Assembly (NCBI RefSeq): GCF_031143425.1
Contig: NC_090438.1
Location: forward strand, 775,879,138 to 775,943,137
Direction: 5' to 3'
Origin: Pleurodeles waltl
Taxonomy: Eukaryota; Chordata; Amphibia; Caudata; Salamandridae
Length of the DNA stretch: 64,000 nt
Part shown: positions 1 through 9,726 of the stretch, one piece after another
Numbering within the stretch: the stretch's first letter is position 1
Layout of the letters: the number at the start of each line of letters is the position of its first letter
Notes under the pieces: generated by a model
Databases searched by the model: none
Seen by the model: the letters and a program-made list of their open reading frames with translations, nothing else
Told to the model about the DNA's origin: nothing
Translations under genes and position numbers: made by a program

Positions 1-399
1 CCTGGTCGGAATCTCCCTCTTGGGTGTATTAGGACAAGGAAGTGTTTTTATAACTAACATGTCAGTGTGATCACAAAACGTCCCTACGCAAGAATGTATC
101 CAAAGCCTAACTCCTCCCACGTCTATCGGCAATGTACCAGACTGTATCCTTGACTGAAGCCCAGAGTGAGCAAGAATGTGTTATTGAGAACTCCAGTGCT
201 GAAGTAGGCTAAACAGTGTGATATAAAAAATAAAACAAGACCGTAGAACTGGCCATTTGAAAAATAACAGTACGAAGCTGAATAAAATGCATTTAGAGCA
301 AAGTGCACAGAGGCTCTATGCTGCAAGCAAAGGAATAAAATACATCCAGGACAAAGTGCACAAAGGCCTAACGCCTGAAGCAAACGCGCAAAGAATACA
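1..399. other. No recognisable feature
   Basis: I see no coding or RNA gene here. An open frame runs in from position 257, but only its part after about position 400 resembles a protein family (DIRS reverse transcriptase). The stretch before that may be decayed 5' sequence of the same retrotransposon. Confidence 0.4.
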
Positions 400-1783
400 T
401 AAAAATGACCATACTACAGAGGGAGCATCAGTAAACGATGTGATCAGCTCGGAGGTATGTTCAGTGGGGTACTCAACAGTGGAGGATGCCATTGACTTGA
501 TAAAAGTAACAGGAAAAGGGTCCCTCACGGCAAAGGCAGACATTGAATCCACTTTCTGGCTCCTCCTGGTACCCCCAGATAGCTTCCACCTGCTAAGTTT
601 TCAGTGCGAGGGAAAAAAAGTACTTTGACAAGGCAATGAGTTCCTCGGTTTCATGCATGTATTTTGAGAGTCTCAGCATGTTTCTAGAATGAGCCCTGAA
701 CAACTGACACCCACAAAGAGGTAAGCTCCACTACCTTGATCATTTCCTGTTCGTAGGGCAGCAAGGACAGGAGAGTGGGGGGACACACTTAGGGCATTGC
801 TGAAGCTTGTCACAGAGCTGGGCGTGCCACTGGAAGCAGAGAAGACAGTGGGTCTGGCAACAAAGCTGTTTTTTCTCAGGATCAATTTAGACTCTATGGC
901 AGGGACATCCAGGTTACCGATGACAAGGTACTCGAGATGAGGGAGGAGATAAGGGTGATGTGCAGCAAAGAAAAGGCCATGCTCCATCATAATAGACTCA
1001 GTGAAGAATTTTATATAGAACTAACCGTAATCGTGTCTTTATTGCCAACCTGCAAGGGTGCATCAGGGCTGCCTCCCAGCCGATGTTCTCCATGTCTCCC
1101 ACGTCTCCCACCCATTTTCGAACATCCTTTTAAGGGGGTCTGGTTCATTATTAATGAGGGTTTTGTAAGTTGAGGAAATTGCTCCCCTTCCCGGGTCTTT
1201 TATCAATAACCTCTCTTCTAACTGCGCAAAGTCAAGGATACCTGTCCTTTGGATTTTTGGCTCAATTTAATGGACTCCTTATATGGAGAGAAGGATGGGT
1301 GGCAGCCAGACAGATAGCCCTCTTCAAAGATGCAGAACGCAGTCAGGGGTTTGGAGCAATACTAGGAGGCGAGTGGTGCACAGGAATATGGCTTAGAAGA
1401 TGGCGGGAGTTGGGCATCACTAAGAACAGCACATTCCTTGAACTGTTCCCATAGTGGTGGTCCTGACAGTGTGGAAAGAAAGACAGAGGGACAATGAACT
1501 CACCCTGTGGTCAGACAACCAAGGAATAGTGCAGGCGATAAAAAACGGAAAAGCCAGGTGACCAAACATATTAAAGCTAATGAGATGGATGGTAAAATTA
1601 CAATTAGAGGGAAACCTCAACATAAAGGCAAGGCACATCCCCAGGGTGGAGAACTCACTGTCAGATGGGCTCTCTCCTTCCCAGATGAGCAAATTCAGGA
1701 GGCTAGCACCAGAAGCAGAGCAGCAGGTGACCCCTTTCCTGGAAGATGTGTGGGAAATGGCAGAACAAACTTATCACGTCTGA
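400..1783 (+). pseudogene. DIRS-type retrotransposon, RT and RNase H remnant
   Basis: This is a decayed reverse transcriptase followed by RNase H from a tyrosine-recombinase retrotransposon of the DIRS group. Read across frames, the + strand gives the block GASVNDV, then AKADIES (first catalytic Asp block) at about 530-550 and SFHLLSFQCEGK at about 585-615. A palm-end block with LDSMAGTSRLP lies near 890-920. The RNase H side shows SQGFGAILGGEWCTGIW (about 1345-1395), TFLELFP (about 1430-1452), and ARHIPRVENSLSDGLSPSQM, the conserved RNase H end of DIRS polyproteins, at 1632-1692. Several stops and frameshifts separate these blocks, so it cannot be functional. An L2 LINE interrupts it at about 1785; the recombinase part resumes at about 3945. 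Confidence 0.8.
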
Positions 1784-1785
1784 TT

Positions 1786-3944
1786 GAGCATGCACCCTCA
1801 CCACCGACCCCAACGACGCAGCTCTCAACCTCACAAACTGGATCTCCAACTGCGCTGACAACCTTGCTCCCCTCAAACGCACGCATCGACAGACCAACAC
1901 CAAAAAACCTCTCTGGTTCTCTGACACCCTCAAAGAATCAAAGAAAACTTGTCATGCCCTTGAGAAGGCCTGGCGCAAGGACCACACCGCTGACAACATG
2001 ACCGCCCTCAAGAACGCTACACGCGAACACCACCACCTGATCCGCACTGCCAAAAGGAACTTTTTCACCGACAGACTAGACAAAAACAGCCACAACAGCA
2101 GAGAACTCTTCAGCATCGTCAAAGAGTTCTCCAACCCCAGCGCCAGCGCCAACGCCGTCACGCCCTCACAGGATTTGTGCGAATCCCTCGCCACTTTCTT
2201 CCATCGCAAGATCAGCGACCTCCACGACAGCTTCGGACACCAGACCCAACCATACACCACTGAACCCGCTTCCCCGGACATCACCCTCAACAACTGGACC
2301 CACATCAACACGGAAGAAACCAAATCCATCATGAACTCTATCCACTCCGGCGCCCCTTCGGACCCCTGCCCGCACTTCATCTTTAACAAAGCCGACGACA
2401 TCATCGCCCCGCACCTCCAGACCGTCATCAACTCTTCTTTTTCTTCTGCTACCTTCCCCGAATGCTGGAAGCACGCTGAAGTCAACGCCCTACTAAAGAA
2501 ACCTACGGCTGACCCAAGCGACCTGAAAAACTTCCGCCCCATCTCTCTTCTACCTTTCCCAGCCAAGGTAATAGAAAAGACCGTCAACAAACAGCTGACC
2601 ACCTTCCTGGAAGACAACAACCTGCTCGACCCTTCACAAACCGGATTCCGAACCAACCACAGCACGGAAACCGCCCTCATCTCAGTCACAGACGACATCA
2701 GAACCCTGATGGACAACGGTGAAACAGTCGCCCTCATTCTCCTCGACCTCTCGGCTGCCTTTGACACCGTCTGTCACCGCACCCTAATCACCCGCCTACG
2801 CTCCACCGGGATCCAAGGCCAGGCCCTGGACTGGATCGCCTCCTTCCTCGCTAACCGCTCCCAAAGAGTTTACCTCCCTCCGTTTCGCTCAGAACCCACC
2901 AAGATCATCTGCGGCGTACCTCAAGGCTCATCGCTCAGCCCGACACTCTTCAATGTCTACATGAGCCCCCTCGCCGACATCGTACGCAAGCACGACATCA
3001 TCATCACCTCCTACGCCGACGACACCCAACTTGTACTCTCCCTCACCAAGGACCCCGCCAGCGCCAAGACCAACCTACAAGAGGGTATGAAGGACGTCGC
3101 AGATTGGATGAGGCTCAGCCGCCTAAAGCTGAACTCTGAAAAAACGGAAGTCCTCATCCTCGGCAACACCCCGTCCGCCTGGGACGACTCCTGGTGGCCC
3201 ACGGCCCTCGGCACCGCACCGACCCCCGCAGACCACGCCCGCAACCTCGGCTTCATCTTGGACCCTCTTCTCACCATGACCAAGCAAGTCAACGCCGTGT
3301 CCTCCGCCTGCTTCCTCACTCTCCGCATGCTCCGTAAGATCTTCCGCTGGATCCCCGCCGACACCAGAAAAACCGTGACCCACGCCCTCGTCACGAGCCG
3401 CCTGGACTACGGCAACACCCTCTACGCCGGGACCACAGCCAAACTCCAAAACCGCCTGCAACGCATCCAAAACGCCTCGGCCCGCCTCATCCTCGACGTA
3501 CCCCGCAACAGCCACATCTCCGCACACCTGAGACACCTGCATTGGCTCCCAGTCAGCAAAAGGATCACCTTCCGTCTTCTCACCCACGCACACAAAGCCC
3601 TCCACAACAAGGGACCGGAATACCTCAACAGACGCCTCAGCTTCTACGTCCCCACCCGCCCCCTCCGCTCCGCTGGCCTCGCACTTGCTGCCGTCCCTCG
3701 CACCCGCCGCTCCACGGCGGGTGGGAGATCTTTCTCCTTCCTGGCGGCCAAGACCTGGAACTCCCTCCCCACCAGCCTCAGGACCACCCAGGACCACTCC
3801 GCTTTCCGGAGACTCCTAAAGACTTGGCTGTTCGAGCAGCGATAACCCCCCATTTCCCCCCTAGCGCCTTGAGACCCGCACGGGTGAGTAGCGTGCTTTA
3901 TAAATGTTAATGATTTGATTTGATTTGATTTGATGCATCCACAC
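1786..3944 (+). mobile_element. L2-clade LINE, 5'-truncated, with 3' tail
   Basis: A non-LTR retrotransposon inserted into the DIRS remnant. It starts abruptly near 1786, inside its open frame, so the endonuclease part is missing, as expected for 5' truncation during target-primed reverse transcription. It runs through the RT frame to a short 3' UTR with a CTTTATAAATG motif typical of L2-like 3' ends, then a TGATT pentamer microsatellite tail (about 3913-3943). DIRS sequence continues directly afterwards. I see no clear target-site duplication. Its GC-rich codon use stands out from the flanking AT-rich DNA. Confidence 0.85.
1998..3845 (+). CDS. L2-clade LINE reverse transcriptase, partial ORF2
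   Basis: The frame is uninterrupted from about 1788 to the stop at 3843-3845. The first Met is at 1998, but homologous sequence continues upstream of it, so that Met is an artefact of truncation. RT motifs occur in order: FRPISLLPFPAKVIEKTVNK near codon 180, NNLLDPSQTGFRTNHSTETA, LILLDLSAAFDTV (first catalytic Asp), CGVPQGSSLSPTLFNVYM, and SYADDTQLVLSL with the YADD active site at about 3012-3023. The C-terminal part has LVTSRLDYGNTLYAG and LRHLHWLPVSKRITFRLL, typical of the L2/CR1 group. The product would reverse-transcribe its own RNA at a nicked target site. With the endonuclease missing the copy is dead, but the long open frame suggests a fairly recent insertion. Confidence 0.85.
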   Translation: MTALKNATREHHHLIRTAKRNFFTDRLDKNSHNSRELFSIVKEFSNPSASANAVTPSQDLCESLATFFHRKISDLHDSFGHQTQPYTTEPASPDITLNNWTHINTEETKSIMNSIHSGAPSDPCPHFIFNKADDIIAPHLQTVINSSFSSATFPECWKHAEVNALLKKPTADPSDLKNFRPISLLPFPAKVIEKTVNKQLTTFLEDNNLLDPSQTGFRTNHSTETALISVTDDIRTLMDNGETVALILLDLSAAFDTVCHRTLITRLRSTGIQGQALDWIASFLANRSQRVYLPPFRSEPTKIICGVPQGSSLSPTLFNVYMSPLADIVRKHDIIITSYADDTQLVLSLTKDPASAKTNLQEGMKDVADWMRLSRLKLNSEKTEVLILGNTPSAWDDSWWPTALGTAPTPADHARNLGFILDPLLTMTKQVNAVSSACFLTLRMLRKIFRWIPADTRKTVTHALVTSRLDYGNTLYAGTTAKLQNRLQRIQNASARLILDVPRNSHISAHLRHLHWLPVSKRITFRLLTHAHKALHNKGPEYLNRRLSFYVPTRPLRSAGLALAAVPRTRRSTAGGRSFSFLAAKTWNSLPTSLRTTQDHSAFRRLLKTWLFEQR

Positions 3945-4790
3945 CTAGCACAGCAAGACAATATAAAAAATATTGAAGCACAGTGATGCATATGAGGGGG
4001 CTCCAATCACTGGGGGACCTTGGAGCCACCGCTAGGACTGTGGAATGCTTCATTGAGTGGGCATACCTGAAGAAGAAATCAAAATCTTGGGCACAGGCCC
4101 ACTTAGCGGCAGTGGGGAACTTCTCAAAACTAAGCACAGGAGAGGGCTCCACAGGCTTGCATTATATCAGGGCAGCAATGATAGGCTGGAAGCGCGTGGA
4201 AGGGAAGAGGCTGGACATCAGGCGACTCACAGATTTCACAAAGCTTACACACATATTGGACGCACTCGAGAGGGTGGCGTTTGGCGCTTTTGAGTTTTTG
4301 TTGTTTCAGGCAGCTTTTGCATCAGCATTTTTCGGGGCATTCATGGTGAACAAGCTTGTGGCACCAGAAAGAAAGGATGCAGGCATAGCATGCCTGCAAG
4401 CAGCAGATGTCAAGCCAGGCATGCCAAGGGTGGAGCTGCCACTAATAAAGTAAAAAACAGACCAACAAGGAAAAGGGTTCCTCAGTACAGCTTTATTGCA
4501 CTGAAGACCCCAGATACTGCCCAGTGTGCTGCTTGTGCACCTACATGGCAGCACAACCCATAGAGGAGGGTCCAATTTTCATGCACAAGAACAGGGACCT
4601 GCTGAGCAAATTCCAGCTCTCAGCAGTCATGTGCAAAGCCCTGGAGAGCAAGACCTACCATCCGTCCCTTTTAGGTCCCACTCATTCAGGATAGGGGCGC
4701 AACAACGCCCGCTCAACACTGGATGCCAGAGGCTAGGATCAAGGCAGTGGGGGCTCCAATGTGAACAAAGCATAAGTGAGGCCCCAAATG
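3945..4790 (+). pseudogene. DIRS tyrosine recombinase remnant
   Basis: Continuation of the DIRS element after the L2 insertion. The frame from 3983 to 4453 has an N-terminal core-binding-like segment (ECFIEWAYLKKKSKSWAQAH) and an alpha-helical stretch ending in a stop. A shifted frame (4526-4804) contains PFRSHSFRIGAQ at about 4665-4700. This matches the HSFRIGAA box that holds conserved His and Arg catalytic residues of the DIRS/Ngaro recombinases. Stops and frameshifts make it a pseudogene. The enzyme would have integrated circular cDNA without target duplication. Confidence 0.75.
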
Positions 4791-4839
4791 TTGTGAACAC
4801 GTAAGGGGCTGTGCTCCAAACAAATTGACAATTGTTCTT

Positions 4840-5192
4840 GTTGCCTTGGCAGGGGTCTGGCCATAACAGTTTTGGTGGTCGGACGCTTATTCATTCACAA
4901 GGTAAAGACACGATGGACCCATGGCGGCAGCAAACAGGTGGGCAGGCCAGAAACCACAAGCATTAGGTGGTGGGGCACCCTAGGCATGAGATGGGGGCAG
5001 CTATCGGCAACCATGGCCAGACAACAGGCAATAGCCGACAGGTACCCGGACGTCCCGATAATAAACCTGGGCAGCAACAACATTGCTCAGCTTGGAAGGA
5101 AATACCTCCTCCATGCTATCTGGCTAGGGCTACCAGAGTCAGCATGTGTAGGGCTTGCTGAGCACAGGCCCGGAGTGTTGCGGGTCCTTTAA
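4840..5192 (+). pseudogene. SGNH/GDSL-hydrolase-like region of the DIRS element
   Basis: A frame ending at 5192 contains VVGRLFIH near 4874 (the usual first block would be a VVGHS-like motif) and VPIINLGSNNIAQLG near 5055-5100, like the Asn block of SGNH hydrolases. The conserved Ser of the first block appears to be lost. Some DIRS/Ngaro-type elements carry an SGNH-like domain downstream of the recombinase (recalled, not checked), which fits its position here. Function is unknown and this copy is probably inactive. Confidence 0.5.
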
Positions 5193-5496
5193 GGGTCGAG
5201 CACGTTGCCTTTAAGGCTACGAGCTACACCGCAGGAAGCTGCTTGCCTTTGTAAGTTGTTTCCTCTTTGGTGGCTTCCAGTGGCACTTACCTGACATCTT
5301 GTAGCTTGATCCCGTCGTCCCTCAGTTCTTCAGGCTCTCTGGCATCCTGAGGATCTTGTTGAGTCTTTTCCTCTTGTCAGAATCAGGAAGCATCAGGTTC
5401 TTCTGCTGAGTCGTCGTGGAGGGATATCTCTTAGTTCTGCAATACAAAAGGAAAGAGACAGCTAGTGAAAGGCCTGAATTGCTCCACCTATGGTAA
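5193..5496. other. No recognisable feature, edge of DIRS remnant
   Basis: AT/GC-mixed sequence without a coding signal. It may be the 3' untranslated part of the DIRS element. It leads directly into the palindrome array. Confidence 0.35.
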
Positions 5497-5991
5497 AGCC
5501 GCGGTCAGAAAAGGGAAACCGCCGGCTTCCCGCTGCCCCAGGGAATCCTCCACGGCGGCGCTGCAAGCAGCGCCGCCATGGGGATTCCGACCCCCTTCCC
5601 GCCAGCCTGGTTCTGGCGGTTTTCACCGCCAGAACCTGGCTGGCGGGAACGGGTGTCGTGGGGCCCCTGGGGGCCCCTGCAGTGCCCATGCCACTGGCAT
5701 GGGCACTGCAGGGGCCCCCTAACAGGGCCCCACATTGATTTTCAGTGTCTGCGTGGCAGACACTGAAAATCGCGAAGGGTGCAACTGCACCCGTCGCACC
5801 CCTTCCACTCCGCCGGCTGCATTCGGAGCCGGCATCCTCGTGGAAGGGGGTTTCCCGCTGGGCGGGCGGGCGGCCTTCTGGCGGTCGCCCGCCAGCCCAG
5901 CGGGAAACTCAGAATGACCGCCGCGGTCTTTTGACCACGGTACGGTCTTCTGGCGGTTCCCGCTTGGCGGGCGGCGCCCGCCGCCCGCCAA
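5497..5991. repeat. Array of about ten different palindromes
   Basis: A GC-rich block made almost entirely of inverted repeats placed end to end: 5497-5531 (imperfect), 5542-5588, 5596-5649, 5658-5733, 5737-5771, 5772-5797, 5798-5851, 5851-5907, 5916-5947 and 5964-5991. The 5737-5771 unit is perfect (16-bp arms, 3-nt loop). The 5658-5733 unit is 76 bp with arms of about 36 bp and one small indel. Arm sequences differ from unit to unit, so this is not an ordinary tandem repeat. Both strands and any RNA from them would fold as a string of hairpins. The overlapping short open frames on both strands are a by-product of the GC-rich symmetry. Confidence 0.9.
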
Positions 5992-7522
5992 TCTAGGAAT
6001 GACCCCCTATGTTTTGTAAAGACACTTATCTGACTGTGCATTAATGTTGACAATGTTTTGCTGTTGTAATGAAGTTGATAGTCTGAAACAAAATATACAA
6101 GTTCAGTACGTTATTTAAGTTAGTCTCAGGGTGCCTGACGGATATTTGGAGTTATTAACTCTTTGAACAGTATGAACAGATGCAAGGTTAAAGAACTGAA
6201 TTAAGCCTGAAAAATGTAAAGCAGCATATGTTATTTTTTGATTTACTGAATGCATAAGTGAATGCTCTGTATCTACAGATATGTAGATGTATTTTCTTTA
6301 TAGCTTTTAATTTGGATATCTCTAAGTTCATTAAAGCCCTTCAGGATGCAGAATATTCAACATTATAGGTAAGCAACCTTTGGGGAATTATAATGTGTAC
6401 TTATCATCATTGTATAACTAGAATTACAAGAGTTCTTGTGTTTTAGAAAGGAAGATTAAATTGTTGAGCAAACCTATACTACCCATTAGACAGAGGAGGG
6501 GACTATCAAATACTTACACTATTTAAAATCAGAATATGTTTAAGAGATAGACACATAAATACAGATACAAAAATGTTTGTTTTGTTTAATTGCAGGAGGA
6601 GACTGCGAGAAACCCAGGCGAGTTAGATGCAGTGATGTCAGTGTGATGACAACCAGTGTTTTCCCATCCCCTCTTCCCAGATGGTCAGGTTAGACTTTGA
6701 CTTCAGTTGGATTTTCCTGTGGGGGCAGGGAGGTTGGGACCATTCCTCATGGTTCATTTCACTCCTGCGAAAAGTAATACCGGTGAGAGCCTCACAGCAA
6801 GGTCCTTTAGCAGCCCCACCACCAGATGGTCATAAATAATCCCCAGGTTAATGTGGCATGGGGTCTTGTCAAATAGGGCAGTGGATAACTCCAGGAGGAA
6901 CTTAAACATTGCAGTGAGCAAGTACTGCATGGCAAAAGGCTTTGAGAGTGTCAGACATGGCCTGATCAACCCAAGGTGTCCGGAATTGTACACTGCCAAT
7001 GGTATGCACCTGTAATATGAAGGAATCAAAGTGTTTTGGGCCATCCTATTTGCAGTCATTAAAATGGCAGGCTGTGCCAAAAAGAGTGAGCAGCATATCT
7101 CGAACTCAAAGGGGAGAGCTGCCTGCTGACATGAGCCCCACACGCGGCATGGTGGAAAAAGTAGCATATTTGTTGCTAAAGGATGTCATGTTATGTTACT
7201 GATGATTATTAAGCGTCCGTACACTACATAGTTTCATGGAGCTGGGTTGGAGACAGGTAGGTTAAGTTGCTGTGAGAAAGGCATTAGATTCAAGGTTCCA
7301 TGCAACACCTCTTCAAGGGGGCCAAGGCACAGAGAGACCAATGTGAGCTAGCATAATAACACCTAGGTGCGACCACTCAGCTCACTACTTTCAGACGTCT
7401 GCAAAGTCCAACCCAAACCAGCCCAACATCCGTAATCTCTTACAGACATCAGAGGTCCTTGATTTCCATATTTCTGGGGCCTCTGGAAAGACCACTTACC
7501 TGGGGATGTCTTACGACAGGGT
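5992..7522. other. Intergenic, nothing recognised
   Basis: AT-rich to about 6600, then mixed composition. A minus-strand frame at 6754-7167 (137 codons) resembles nothing I know and has no supporting motif. I see no gene, RNA or clear transposon end. Confidence 0.5.
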
Positions 7523-8163
7523 TGTGAGAAAGTAGCCTCTTTCTAGCATGGTTACCCCCATTTGTAGCCTGTTTATCAGTGTAGTTTTACTGTCTCACTG
7601 TGATCTTGCTAGTCAGGATCCCAGTGCTCATAGTTTGTGGCCTATATGTCAGGATATTTTACTGTGTTGTCAGTATGCTTGACTGTGTCACTGGAGTCCT
7701 GCTAACCAGACCTCCAGTGCTTATGCTCGCTCTGTTTCCAAATTTGTCACTATAGTCTAGAGACTCCATATTCCAATCCAGATTGCCACACTGGACTGTA
7801 TACGTCCCTAGTATATGGTACCTAGGTACCCAGGGTATTGGGGTGCCAGGAGATCTTTAAGGGCTGCCGCATTTCTTTTGCCACCCACAAAGAGCTCATA
7901 CAAACACTCCTTCATGACTGCCACTGCAGCCTGAGTGAAATAGTGCAAACACTATTTCACAGCCATTTCATTACACTAGGTAACTTATTAGTCACCTAAA
8001 TGTCTAACCTTTAGTTACTGAAGGCTAGGTGAAAGGTTACTGTGTGTAAGGGCACCCTTGCATTAGCAAAGGCGCCCCCACGATGTCCCGGACCAACTTC
8101 CCGGACTTCGTGAGTGCGGGGACACCATTATAAGCGTGCACTACATATATATGTCAATACATA

Positions 8164-9726
8164 CAGGGAGTGCAGAATTATTAGGCAAGTTGTATTTTTG
8201 AGGATTAATTTTATTATTGAACAACAACCATGTTCTCAATGAACCCAAAAAACTCATTAATATCAAAGCTGAATATTTTTGGAAGTAGTTTTTAGTTTGT
8301 TTTTAGTTTTAGCTATGTTAGGGGGATATCTGTGTGTGCAGGTGACTATTACTGTGCATAATTATTAGGCAACTTAACAAAAAAAAATATATACCCATTT
8401 CAATTATTAATTATTACCAGTGAAACCAATATAACATCTCAACATTCACAAATATACATTTCTGACATGCAAAAACAAAACAAAAACAAATCAGTGACCA
8501 ATATAGCCACCTTTCTTTGCAAGGACACTCAAAAGCCTGCCATCCATGGATTCTGTCAGTGTTTTGATCTGTTCACCATCAACATTGCGTGCAGCAGCAA
8601 CCACAGCCTCCCAGACACTGTTCAGATAGGTGTACTGTTTTCCCTCCTTGTAAATCTCACATTTGATGATGGACCACAGGTTCTCAATGGGGTTCAGATC
8701 AGGTGAACAAGGAGGCCATGTCATTAGATTTCCTTCTTTTATACCCTTTCTTGCCAGCCACGCTGTGGAGTACTTGGACACGTGTGATGGAGCATTGTCC
8801 TGCATGAAAATCATGTTTTTCTTGAAGGATGCAGACTTCTTCCTGTACCACTGCTTGAAGAAGGTGTCTTCCAGGAACTGGCAGTAGGACTGGGAGTTGA
8901 GCTTGACTCCATCCTCAACCCGAAAAGGCCCCACAAGCTCATCTTTGATGATACCAGCCCAAACCAGTACTCCACCTCCACCTTGCTGGCGTCTGAGTCG
9001 GACTGGAGCTCTCTGCCCTTTACCAATCCAGCCACGGGCCCATCCATCTGGCCCATCAAGACTCACTCTCATTTCATCAGTCCATAAAACCTTAGAAAAA
9101 TCAGTCTTGAGATATTTCTTGGCCCAGTCTTGACGTTTCAGCTTGTGTGTCTGGTTCAGTGGTGGTCGTCTTTCAGCCTTTCTTACCTTGGCCATGTCTC
9201 CGAGTATTGCACACCTTGTGCTTTTGGGCACTCCAGTGATGTTGCAGCTCTGAAATAATGCCCAAACTGGTGGCAAGTGGCATCGTGGCAGCTGCACGCC
9301 TGACTTTTCTCAGTTCATGGGCAGTTATTTTGCGCCTTGGTTTTTCCACACGCTTCTTGCGACCCTGTTGACTATTTTGAATGAAACGCTTGATTGTTCG
9401 ATGATCACGCTTCAGAAGCTTTGCAATTTTAAGAGTGCTGCATCCCTCTGCAAGATATCTCACTATTTTTTACTTTTCTGAGCCTGTCAAGTCCTTCTTT
9501 TGACCCATTTTGCCAAAGGAAAGGAAGTTGCCTAATAATTATGCACACCTGATATAGGGTGTTGATGTCATTAGACCACACCCCTTCTCATTACAGAGAT
9601 GCACATCACCTAATATGCTTAATTGGTAGTAGGCTTTCGAGCCTATACAGCTTGGAGTAAGACAACATGCATAAAGAGGATGATGTGGTCAAAATACTCA
9701 TTTGCCTAATAATTCTGCACTCCCTG
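8164..9726 (-). mobile_element. Tc1/mariner DD37E transposon, copy 1
   Basis: A complete 1563-bp element with terminal inverted repeats beginning CAGGGAGTGCAGAATTATTA, flanked by TA on both sides (8162-8163 and 9727-9728). A second, inner copy of the AATTATTAGGCAA-type motif lies about 190 bp inside each end (about 8358-8375 and 9528-9548), giving an IR/DR-type arrangement. The transposase is on the minus strand. The element sits inside family A copy 1. Its near relative at 37857-39391 is very similar, so both are likely young. Confidence 0.93.
8491..9508 (-). pseudogene. Tc1 DD37E transposase, broken
   Basis: Cut-and-paste transposase read from an ATG at 9508-9506. An N-terminal helix-turn-helix part (STLKIAKLLKRDHRTIKRFI) is followed by the catalytic core: VLWTDEMRVSLDG (first Asp), FMQDNAPSHVSK (second Asp) and SPDLNPIENLWS (Glu). 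I count 37 residues between the second Asp and the Glu, so this is DD37E, the spacing of the TRT-type Tc1 group (recalled). Lesions: an in-frame TAA about 13 codons after the start, and a frameshift near 9240-9300 between the N- and C-terminal frames. The C-terminal frame from 9297 to 8491 is otherwise open. Confidence 0.9.

Noticed and set aside
2166..3797. Long minus-strand open frames (for example 3123-3797, 1952-2767)
   Set aside because: They are antisense shadows of the GC-rich L2 RT frame and carry no motif of their own.
5465..5996. Overlapping short open frames on both strands
   Set aside because: These are by-products of the palindrome array, not genes.
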